This document shows positions 49,101 to 61,100 of a DNA stretch of 64,000 nucleotides, in pieces. Made by a program: the position numbers and the translations under genes. Origin of the DNA: Xenopus tropicalis (taxonomy: Eukaryota; Chordata; Amphibia; Anura; Pipidae); the NCBI RefSeq assembly GCF_000004195.4, contig NC_030681.2, positions 89,535,681 through 89,599,680 on the forward strand, written 5' to 3'. Each line of letters opens with the position of its first letter. Position 1 is the first letter of the stretch. The notes beneath the pieces were generated by a model, which was not told the DNA's origin, did no database searches, and was given only the letters and a program-made list of their open reading frames with translations.

Positions 49101-52100
49101 AAAAAAGGTGTTCCTTTCATATAAAAGCTGGTCAATTCTTATGACAAGATGCTGTTCCTGTATCTGTGAGATGTTGCATATCTGGCCTGGTTTTTTGATT
49201 TTCCCAGCTTAACCTTCTTCAATTCTTCTGAGCCTTGGGATGCTCAACTTCATCTTCATTTATGCAATTTTTCATATTCTTTCCCACAATGCAGCATTAT
49301 ACAATTTTATCTTTTCCCCACAATGCAACGTTTAAAGCTCACCATACATGCACCGACATTATTGTACGATATTGGGTGTATCCATGGTGGATCGACGAGA
49401 CGACTGATATGGGTAAAAGTCTTGGATATCAGTTGTCTCGTCAATCGGACAGGAGAAAGATTTTGATCAGGCACCGTTGAAGGCGCCCAAGCAAAAGCTG
49501 CGTTTAGCGCTGAATCATCAGATAGGGGTAGAATTCCTATTGTTTCTACCTCCATATCAGATGGGGCAACATTTTTTATACATGCCACTAAGCAGAAGCA
49601 GCAACACTGGGTCAAAATTTGTGCCTGTTAGTATATGGCTGCACTTGGGACATTTTGGGTGTCACAAGTACATGTATTTGCTATGGGTGCATATATACTT
49701 CATTCCTTCTCGGTGGCAGGTTTTTACGGCTTTGCACCCAGCACCTCATGAACATTATTTGGTGTAACCAGCACATGGGTGCTAAGAGCAGGAAACCATA
49801 GGCATATTTATTTATTGCAGTTTAACATACAAACTAAAATACATGTCTGTAAATGAAATTCCTTGTGGAACTTTGGCACATTCATGTCCAATTAACTAAG
49901 CATGGGAGGAAATATTAGCAGGAGGAAGTTCCATGCAATGTGATATACACAGGAGCAGCTGTTTCAGTGTCAGTTACAGGAACCTGGAAGCAGCAGCTTT
50001 CTTTTCTTAGTTGCCAGCTACATCAAAGCTAATCATAGGGAGCGTCAGACTAGTATTCAGCAAAACATTACAACTATTTGAGTGTAAATCATTGTATATC
50101 CCATTATATGCCATTTCATATATTCAATTTTAAGCAATATTAACATGATGCATTTCCTATTGATAACAATTTTTTGTTTAAAGAGGAGGGTTATTTACCA
50201 ATTACCCTTAATAAAGTAGTAACAAGTAACTGGCCACCCCGGTCCAGCTCTCCTCTTCTTTCATTTAATACACTGTTCTGGGATACATTCTTCTAAACTG
50301 GGTGTCACCAGGTTTTTCCCACTTTCCCATTCCTTTTCTAGACAAGTGCATGTGCAGTAACAAATGCCAGATTCTGTTCTGTGCATCCACCCAATTTACT
50401 GTAATTAGTTGCAAGGGGTGCCTGGGAACAACAAAGAAGGTGGTGGTGCAGTTCATCAAATTGTGCTGCCTTAAGGGTAGAATGCCGGACAAGTTATACA
50501 GCCATTTGTTTTTGGTTTTTTTTTATTTCAAGAGTAATGATTTAAAATGCTGGTAAAATTTCACGTGTTCATTCTCGGTATGTATAAACATAAGAACACA
50601 GTGCTTCTGTGCAAAAATAGACCAGCTGTTCCTTTTTTTTTTTTTTGCTGACTCCACTGGTGTCTGGGCTATTCCCATGACAGCAGGTGCTGAAAAAAAC
50701 CAAACCCTGGTGCTTAGGTTTTAGTATTTTATTGGTTATCACATCAATATACAGTATACTAGTATAGGATCTATTGGCTCTATTATGCTTGGGACCAGAG
50801 TTTTTTCCCATATTAGGGGTCTTTTAGTGATTTGGATGCCTAAAAATCATTGAATAAACCAAATAGGTTGTTCTGCCACCAATATAGATTCATGCAGCTT
50901 AGTTACCATCAAGTACAAGGTACAAGAAAAAGGAAATCATTTTTGAAAATTGAAATTATTTGCTTAAAGGACAATGCAACACTATATTCTCTCTCATGGG
51001 CTTTAGTCTTGATGTTTCTTCTTGAAAACATTTTGTCGCTATAGCAACAGAAGGCCCTGCTTTGGAAAGAGGGCAGTATGGGAATCATTCATGCCTGCAC
51101 TTGGTCTGGCTGGTCTGCGTATGCTCCAGACTTGGTCTAAGTCTCAGACCGCAGCTTTATGTGAAAAAGCCATGGGGCAAGTCTGTGCTTTTTTGAATGG
51201 ATGGTGGTGCTGCTGCTTGAATATGAATGTAATGTGAGCTGATTCAAGAGTGCTGCAGGTATAGTAAGGCTTTTCATATAAGACTGCATAGGCTCTCCTT
51301 GTCCTTTAAAATGAACTCTATGGGAGATGGCCTTGCCGTAATTTGCAGCTTTCTGGATAACAGTTTTTCAGATAAGGGATCCTATACCCTTATATCTATA
51401 CCTGCATTACTTGCTCTGGACAAGAAATACTAAGCTCAAGGTAGCTGATAAGGTAGATAAATTACTTAGGAATAAATACTATGGGGCCCATTTACTAATG
51501 TTCGTATTTTGTTTTTACAAATCATTAATTTTAGCTTTAAAAATTGTGGATTATACTAATTACTCGTAAACTCAAAAAATGTGTCATGTGGGTGTAATGT
51601 AAAACAGCGAAAAATGCAAAAGCTAAAAGCTGTCGAAGTTACGTAGAAGTCAATGGGAGCTTTGCTGAACTATTTGTCCTATTTTAGTGATGTAAAGTTC
51701 ACAATTCAAGGTATATGCATTTTTTTATGCATTTCAGTGTCACTTTTTTGTTGTTGCTGTTTTTAATAACATTTGTGCTTTTTTTAATTTGTGAGTTTAA
51801 TTGTGGTAGAAAATCCTCTAAAACTACACAAATCAGAATTTTGTTAAATCTGCCCCTTGGTGTATGCACATTAAATTGTCAAATTGTTGATGCTATTTTA
51901 TATGTATTTTACCTAAGGGCAGCTTCAAACTGGGAGATTAGTCACTCCGCAACAAATCTTTTTTACCACGGGGCAACTAATCTCCCCACAATGCCATCCC
52001 CCCGGCAATAATGTACAAACCGGATTCCAAAAAAGTTGGGACACTAAACAAATTGTGAATAAAAACTGAACGCAATGATGTGGAGGTGCCAACTTCTAAT

Positions 52101-55100
52101 ATTTTATTCAGATTAGAACATAAATCACGGAACAAAAGTTTAAACTGAGAAAATGTACCATTTTAAGGGAAAAATATGTTGATTCAGAATTTCATGGTGT
52201 CAACAAATCCCAAAAAAGTTGGGACAAGGCCATTTTCACCACTGTGTGACATCTCCCCTTCTTCTTACAACACTCGACAGACATCTGGGGACCGAGGAGA
52301 CCAGTTTCTCAAGTTTAGGAATAGGAATGCTCTCCCATTCTTGTCTAATACAGGCCTCTAACTGTTCAATCGTCTTGGGCCTTCTTTATGATGCGCCAAT
52401 GGTTCTCTATAGGTGAAAGATCTGGACTGCAGACTGGCCATTTCAGTACCCGGATCCTTCTCCTACGCAGCCATGATGTTGTGATGCTGCCTTTCCAGAC
52501 ATGCAAGCTGCCCATGCCACACGCACTCATGCAACCCCATACCATCAGAGATGCAGGCTTCTGAACTGAGCGTTGATAACAACTTGGGTTGTCCTTGTCC
52601 TCTTTGGTCCGGATGACATGGCGTCCCAGATTTCCAAAAAGAACTTCGAATCGTGACTCGTCTGACCACAGAACAGTCTTCCATTTTGCCACACTCCATT
52701 TTAAATGATCCCTGGCCCAGTGAAAACGCCTGAGCTTGTGGATCTTGCTTAGAAATGGCTTCTTCTTTGCACTGTAGAGTTTCAGCTGGCAACGGCAGAT
52801 GGCACGGTGGATTGTGTTCACTTACAATGGTTTCTGGAAGTATTCCTGAGCCCATTCTGTGATTTCCTTTACAGTAGCATTCCTGTTTGTGGTGCAGTGT
52901 CGTTTAAGGGCCCGGAGATCACGGGCATCCAGTATGGTTTTACGGCCTTGACCCTTACGCACAGAGATTGTTCCAGATTCTCTGAATCTTCGGATGAGGT
53001 TATACACAGTTGATGATGATAGATGCAAAATCTTTGCAATTTTTCGCTGGGTAACACCTTTCTGATATTGCTCCACTATCTTTCTGCGCAACATTGTGGG
53101 AATTGGTGATCCTCTACCCATCTTGGCTTCTGAGAGACACTGCCACTCTGAGAAGCTCTTTTTATACCCAATCATGTTGCCAATTGACCTAATTAGTGTT
53201 ATTTGGTCTTCCAGCTCTTCGTTATGCTCAAATTTAATTTTTTCAGCCTCTTATTGCTACTTGTCCCAACTTTTTTGGGATTTGTTGACACCATGAAATT
53301 CTGAATCAACATATTTTTCCCTTAAAATGGTACATTTTCTCAGTTTAAACTTTTGTTCCGTGATTTATGTTCTATTCTGAATAAAATATTAGAAGTTGGC
53401 ACCTCCACATCATTGCGTTCAGTTTTTATTCACAATTTGTTTAGTGTCCCAACTTTTTTGGAATCCGGTTTGTAAATCGCCGGTGGAATGGCGCACATGT
53501 TGCTTCGTTTTCCCAAAGTCTCCCGATGTTGCCTCTCAAGGAAACTTTCGGCAACTTCAGAAAAACAAAGCGACGCTTATATCATCCCACCAGCGATTTA
53601 CATTTTTGCTGGTTGGATGGCATTGCAGGAAGATTAGTCGTCCGTGGTAACGAAGATTTGTCGCAGGGCAACTAATCTCCTTGTGTGCCACTGTCCTAAT
53701 TAAAACTTCCCTCCTTTGCAATTATGATGTATTGCAATTACCTAAAACATAAAGAAGAAAATGCGGATCCCTATTTTCCAATTACATTTAGAATTTGTGG
53801 ACATTATTGTACATACATATTTGTTTAAATATTTTCTATTTGCTTCTCTTTTTTTGTAAGTCCACTCACAACAGCAAAACACACAGAGTTTAAACATAAT
53901 AACCAATGTTATTGTACAATATGTCTGCCCTTCTTTATGTGCCAAGTGAATCGCATTAATTAAATAGGTTGTATAACTAAAATGTTGTTGTACATTGTTA
54001 TTATACTACATCTATACATAAATATATTGGAGTACAGGTATGGGACCTGTTATCCAGAATGCACTGGACCTGGGATTTTCCGGATAAGGGATCTTTCTGT
54101 AATTTGCATCTCCATAACTTGAGTCTGCTAAACATCATTTAAATATTTTATACATATTTTATCCCTACACATATTACACATTGGGTGCCACAAGGTGCTG
54201 CAAAAATCAAACGCATTAATTAATATGTATCTGTTATATACATACAGTATATAGCTTTATTTCCAACTTCTAGGGTCCGACTTTATATAAGCAGAATAGC
54301 CTGGATACTGCTACATTCACGTTTCAGATTAGCAGTCAAAACCAGATCTGCTCCATATAAAACCTGTATGTCTCTGCCGTAACCATAGATATTGTTGCCA
54401 GAATATTTTCTTTACATACAAGGTCAATGTATTTTTAGCTTGTCCTGCTTGCGGCATCATGTCACCCACTGGACACCTGTCTCTGAGATTTCTCTGGTGC
54501 TTAGATGGCTCCATTATGTAGTTAGTGTAGTCAGGTGCATGAGTTTCTTGGTTACTCAGACAATGAAAAAATGTAAACTTCATTAATAAGAACCAGTATC
54601 TCTGACATATTTCAGACATAATTCAGTGTGATTTCACTGAGGTACAGCTGTCCCTGTCATGTCACCTTATACACAGATTGGTGAATTGTTATCTTCAGCA
54701 TTATTTATCCAGCGCTTTAGCCATCAAGAGAAAACATTATTTTCAATTGCTTATCTGCCTTTTCTGTGCCTGCCTGTTCTATTGTGACTTCCAAACTGCT
54801 ACTCTGGTTTAAGAGCAGTGAAGCCCTATAGGCCAGATCACAGCTGAAATCCCAAGTCTAAGATCTGTTAACCAAAAACTGTAAAACATAAAAAATAAGA
54901 CTGATGTCTATAGCATACTAAAGTTAATAAAGTGAATTACCCCTTAAATACATATTTGTTAAAACATATCTGCTAGCAGCTGGTGGGCATTCACATTCAG
55001 TCAAATTAAAGGTAAGATTTCAGGCATATTGGCACCTGAAAAATGCAGCAGATGAAAATGTCCAAAATGTCCAAAATCTGCCCCAAGTGCAATAAGCCTT

Positions 55101-58100
55101 ATTGTTATTCTACAACCATGTAGTCTGTGTTGATTTGATATCAATTTTGTTTCAAAAGCCTTACAACCATTCATATTATTGCTGTACTTGACAAGTGATC
55201 TCTCCAGTCAATATTAATTCTAAACTTCTAATGTCTATCTCCTCAGATAAACGTGTTGAAAAATGGCCGTTGATGCAGTCTCCTTTGCCTACACTGGCAA
55301 TCAGCACAGCCTATCTCCTTGTTGTTTGGCTGGGCCCAAAGTTTATGAAGAACAGAGAGCCCTTCCAGTTACGCTACCTGCTGATTGCCTACAATTTTGG
55401 CATGGTTATTCTGAATTTCTTCATATTTAAAGAGGTTAGCATTTTCAATGTGTTGTTTTTGTTTCTTAAATTAACCCCTTCAATCATTTAACAAAATACT
55501 GCAAGAAGAGTGTAATTTTAAAATGTCTTAGGGCAGTGCTGTTTAACTTATTACAGTGGGCAAATTATATGTTTTACAGCATGTTGGAGGGCCAAACTGA
55601 ATTAAAATTATGATGTCATATAGTGAAGTCTATGGAGCCTCTGAAAGAATTGGGGGGGGGGGCATAAATATTCTTTAGAGGGCCACATCTGGCCCTCAGG
55701 CCTCCAGTTGGACAGCCCTGTCTTAGATATAAACTTGCTAAACTGTGCAGTAGTATTTTTTTATCCAAAAAGAAAATAGTAGAATTTTCCTTCAGTATGG
55801 GTGGGCATACATGGGAGATTTCAACTGCTTATTCAGGTCCTTAAGACCGACTCAGCAGCTTATTGTGTATGAGGCCCTCAGACAGGCCTCCTCAACCAAA
55901 ATCTGCCCAAAGATTTGCCAGATGTCAGTTGGACAGGCATAATTTTTCTTTGGATCGGTGACTGCATTGGCACATTGAGACAGTCCGTCCTCTGACTTTT
56001 CCTATTCCCTTCATTGCAATGCGATCCTTTGGCCCTATGTAAAAGAAATGTACTAAAAAATTATTTAAACATTAAAAATACCCAATAGGATTGTTTTGCC
56101 TCCGATAAGGATTAATTTGATCTTAGTTACGATCAGGTACAAGGTACTGATTTATTATAACAGAGAAAAAGGAAATAATTAAAAAAAATAATAATTATTT
56201 GTTTAAAATGGAGTCTGTTGAAGGTGGCCTTCCTATAATTCAGAGGTTTCTAGATAACAGGTTTCAAAATGAGGGACCTGTACATCAATGGCATAGAAAT
56301 GAAAATGTATCTGTTCTATGAGAGCACGCTTTAACCTGTGCTTCAAAAATGTTTTGCTTTGAATTGAGTTTATGCACTGCTTTATGATATATAATATACC
56401 TATTGTCTTACTGTGACATTAATTCTTATTTATTCTCAATTCTTTTTTTAGCTGTTTCTTGGTGCAAAAGCTGCTGGATATAGTTATATATGCCAGCCAG
56501 TAGATTATTCAGATGATGAAAATGAAGTCAGGGTAAGTATTCAATGCTGTGTGCATGCAGGAATGTATGTAAAAACATGACCACAATGAGGCCACACATG
56601 AGATGTCATTGTGAGGAATTCAAGGCCTGTGGCAAATACTGGTGATGATAGATGGGGATTGTTCAGAAATACTTACTACAGGACATCAGCAACATCTGCC
56701 ATAAGCATAGCATTTGCCATTCTTTTAAATGGGAAGTGATCTCAGGTAGGGAAGCAATAAACCAAAATGGCTGATACTGTTGTCCTAGTACAGTTTTTAC
56801 ACAGGTTTTAATACCGCTGTTACTTTTGTCACATTGGAAGTATAAATGTATGTATTCTAATACCCATGACATATGGGCTATATTTACTTGTGCAGTGTTG
56901 TCAGGAAAAACCATATCAATCAAACAGTGTGCAGTGCTAAAACTTTCAGCAGGTTTTCTGCCTCTTTTGACATCATCATCAGCAGGGGGAGGGATATTCC
57001 ATTGCACCATCTTACATTGCCATTACTTTAATTCATTTTGTTTAACTTTCTTGATGTAAAAGCTGCTGGACAATCTTGTCTTTTTGTTTTAGGTGGCCTC
57101 AGCTCTCTGGTGGTACTATGTTTCAAAAGGGGTGGAATATTTTGACACAGTATTTTTCATACTTAGAAAAAAATTCAACCAAATTAGTTTTCTGCATGTA
57201 TATCACCACTGCACAATGTTCACACTCTGGTGGATCGGAATCAAATGGGTTGCCGGAGGACAATGTGAGTATTCTGTATTCAAGAAGATTATTTTGCCTG
57301 TTGTCGTTATATTGCTTTACTATATACATTTTTATTAGCTATTTGAGAAAATTAATTAAAAAAAAAATAATTCCCTGCTTTTCTGTATATTGATATTGAC
57401 ATATTCCTCATTTACAGTATGGTTTCAGCCATTGGGAGCGGTGGCTTTTTACTAATGGAGGCAAAATGCAATTAAAGAATAAGTAAACCTTTTATTTTCT
57501 ATCAGTAAAATTACTCTAAAGAGCCTCCAGAATTACCTACCTTTGTCACAGCATTCTCTCTGGTTCCTCAGTTAGAAGCTGATCGTTTTTCTTTGCTTCC
57601 TTGTGCAGAGTGAAGCCCCGCCCCCACTTCCTCTTCAGTTCTCTCTTCAATTCTACTACCTGTAGTCGACCTGGAGAGCCTTCTGGGCATGCCTGGAGGC
57701 AGCAGGAGCCAGTCTGTGCATTAGCAGGGTTTTTTTTTTTTATGAGAGATCTGAACAGGAAGTGTTAGAAAAGTGATAGAAGTGATAGAAAAAAAAAGGT
57801 TTACTTATTCTTTAAAGCTCCCATATAGATAAGCTCTAAGGGCTAGTGATGAGCGAAGAAAATTAGCGAAACAGAGAAAAATTTGTGAAGCGCATTTGTT
57901 GCACAATTTTTTTTGTCGCCCATGTCTTTATTTTTTTTGTCGCCCGCGTCTTTTTGACGCCCAATTTGATGTGACCACGCCCTTTTTTGACGCGACCACA
58001 CCCAATTTGACGTGCAATAAAAATATTTCCCCGTGGCAATTTTTCCGGAAGTTTCGCGAAACAATTTGCCAATGGCGAAATGTGGAAATTCGCTGCATAT

Positions 58101-61100
58101 CCATGCCTGCTGTAAACATTTGCTTATCACTACTAAGGACTTTTACATATGGAAAGGCAAGGTGATACATGGATTAAGTCCCCTATATGTTAACTATACC
58201 CATAGTTCATATGCATACATAGAAACTTTTTTAATGGAGATTTCTTGTACTGTGTTTTTGAGCCAGACTTGGCAGTTTTGTATGATTTTAAAAAGGAAAC
58301 AATTTAGCCACATTCACTGTAAGTGACTTCTCAATAGCAGTTAAAGGTATTCTGTCATTATTTTTATAGTGTAGTTTTTATTACTATATTTCAGTGTATA
58401 TTGCGAATAATTCATTTTACAATTTAACATTTTATTCCTATTCCTATGAACCAATAAATGTTTTTTTTTTTTAGTTATAACATTGGTGTATAGGCAGCCA
58501 TCTCAGTGCATTCTGTCTGATCCTAAGCTTTCAGTATGAGCCAGCACTTTACTTCAGATAACCTATTGTTTCTCCTTCTCAGTGTAATTGGTGGAGTCAT
58601 GACCAGACTTGGGAGTTTTACTATTGACTGTTATTCCCATATCTAACACTAGGTGGGGCATAGGAGCATTTTTATCAATGCAGATGCTATCTTGTTACCT
58701 GCACATTGTTTTGCTGATCATCTGATGGGGATAAGGGGGTGAAAGGGAGAGGGTAGATATCACTTCAATTTGCAGGGCAGCAGTAAAGAAAGAATAAAGT
58801 TTATCAGAGTACAAGTCTGGGGGCACCTGGAAAACTAAGAACATGTCTAGCCCAATGTGAAATTTCAAAATTAAATCTAAAAAAATAAAATAAAATATGT
58901 TTGCACTTTTGAAAAACATTTTTCAGTGTAGGATTCTGCTGGTTCTCTCTTTTTGGTGGCAACAGTGTGCAAAGATGCCATATTGCATATTGTATGACAA
59001 TCCAGTTTGTGGAGAACTGATATAGAATGCCCTCATATACAAGCCATCCTTAGACCTACCCCTGCATGGCCATTGCTACATCACTTGCTTACTCATATAT
59101 TTATTTAAAACAGTAAATTTAACACTATCATACTTTTTTAAGTAATACATACCAATCATATAGTGTAATGTTAATGCAACTATTTGTATATGTGTATTCA
59201 TTTGAGATGTATAACGATTGAAACTGAAGTGTACATTGAATTTGTTTTAGAAAAAGTAAACATAGTCTTCTTTTTCACGCAGCATTTTTTGGAGCGCACA
59301 TGAATGCACTGATCCATGTTGTGATGTACTTATATTATGGGTTGGCTGCCTGTGGACCACATCTACAGAAGTATTTATGGTGGAAACGATATCTGACAAT
59401 ATTGCAGCTGGTAAGTGTTATACTTTGACATAAATAGTATTTTTTGCTGAAAAAGTTCATTTAGATTAGCGAAATTAAGCGAATTAAGATGTGAGGCCCA
59501 GAATCTAATGCTACTAACTGCAGCTAGTGTAATGCATAAATTGACTCCCACATGCTGAGGTTTAAGTGTTTGCATAAAAATCATTAATATCTGCACCTAC
59601 CCATTGGTAAATAAACACAAATGTGTAGTAACAACTAGGCCTTCATTACAATCGTAAAACTTATGCAGACTAACAGCTAGCATTCTGATCATTTTCAAAC
59701 TCACTAACTCACTTTTGTTTCATTCATAGATTAAGAAATGATATGCCAAGAATAAAGGTGGCCATACACGGGTCAATAAACGCTGCTGACCCGTGTATGG
59801 GGGCCCTCAGACGGGCCAACTCGACTGATATCTGGCTGAAAAACTGCCATATGTCAATTGTGCAGGTTTTAAAATCCCATTGAGGAGAGGAGTGCATTGC
59901 TCCTTGTTCTGGTCAAATAGGGATTTGATTGTTTGGCCCTCAAGCTATATGATTGGATCAATCCGATATTCAAATAGGGATTTGATTGGTCAAATAGGGA
60001 TTTGATAGTTTGGCCCTCAAGCCAAATGATTGGATCAATCCGATATTGCCCACCTCAAGGAGGACAAGATTGCCAAATGAGTGGATCTTTCAATGCATGT
60101 CCACCTTAAGGCAGGGATTTAAAAAACTGTGTTTTTAGTAAGCTTTTCTGTTTCAAATGAAAGCTATAGCTGAAAAGTAAAAATGCCCTTTTTCGTGAAA
60201 AAAATAAACATTTTATTACTACAGATGTGTAGTTATCATGACATTATAGCCTGAGAGATTTTGAGTGCACTTGCCAGCTTGTGGATTCGGCTTATCCTGC
60301 AAACTTTTCATCTAATGAAACATATTAAAGGGGGACCATGCAAAAATTGATATAATAACTAAATGCAATGTTTTTACTAGTATTCCTACTTAGCTTGCCC
60401 TTTAGCACCAGCCTAGAAATTCACGCAGCTGGCTGTACATCCGTCATAAATATTAATGAGGTAACTGCAGTAAATGATCTTGTCTGAGCAGCCACTGAAC
60501 TCTACTTACTATATCATTGTAATAAGGAGTAACTGACATTAAGGGGGTTATGTTATAAAAGGCAGTAAGTTTGCCCAGGAGCAGTAACAAATAACAACCA
60601 ATAGCAAGCTCTTAGGGACACCACTGGTGTTGCATCCCTGGTTACATTATTATCAAAGGACCTGGCAGCTGCTAATATAATAAGTAGCTGTTCATAACAT
60701 TTACCTAATGTGGAACATGAAATTGGGCAGCGATATAAAGACGGAAAATAAGTTGCTATGACAAAAACACACTGAAAAAAAGGATAAACTCAATTTCGAA
60801 ATTTCATAGATCAGCCCCTATGTGTAGGGCAAACATTAAACATAACTGAAAAATAAACACAACAAAAATGTGATGCAGAAATGTTTTTCTAAAATCATTT
60901 TACACATTACCTTTGTATGTTTTTTATTCCTTAGGTTCAATTCCATGTGACAATCGGACATACAGCTTTATCACTGTACATTGATTGTCCATTTCCCAAG
61001 TGGATGCATTGGGCTCTGATTGTGTATGCTATCACTTTTATTATTCTTTTCGTTAACTTCTACTACCGGACATACAATGCTCCCAAAGCACCAGCTAAAA

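Larger units (their letters stand above)
51915..53690. mobile_element. Inverted-repeat element split by a Tc1 insertion
   Basis: 'gcaactaatctcc' with 'gcaacaaatctt' and 'accacgg' near 51950-51985 recur near 53640-53680 ('gaagattagtcgtccgtggt', 'gcaactaatctcc'). 'ccggcaataatgta' / 'taaatcgccgg' abut the Tc1 ends. The Tc1 element at 52016-53472 sits within it, so this is a nested insertion. Confidence 0.55.

Noticed and set aside
55195..55246. Apparent elovl4 start ATG upstream of exon 2
   Set aside because: A splice acceptor (cctcag) sits at 55246 and a phase-matching exon 1 exists at 46006; the residues before DKRVEK do not resemble ELOVL4.
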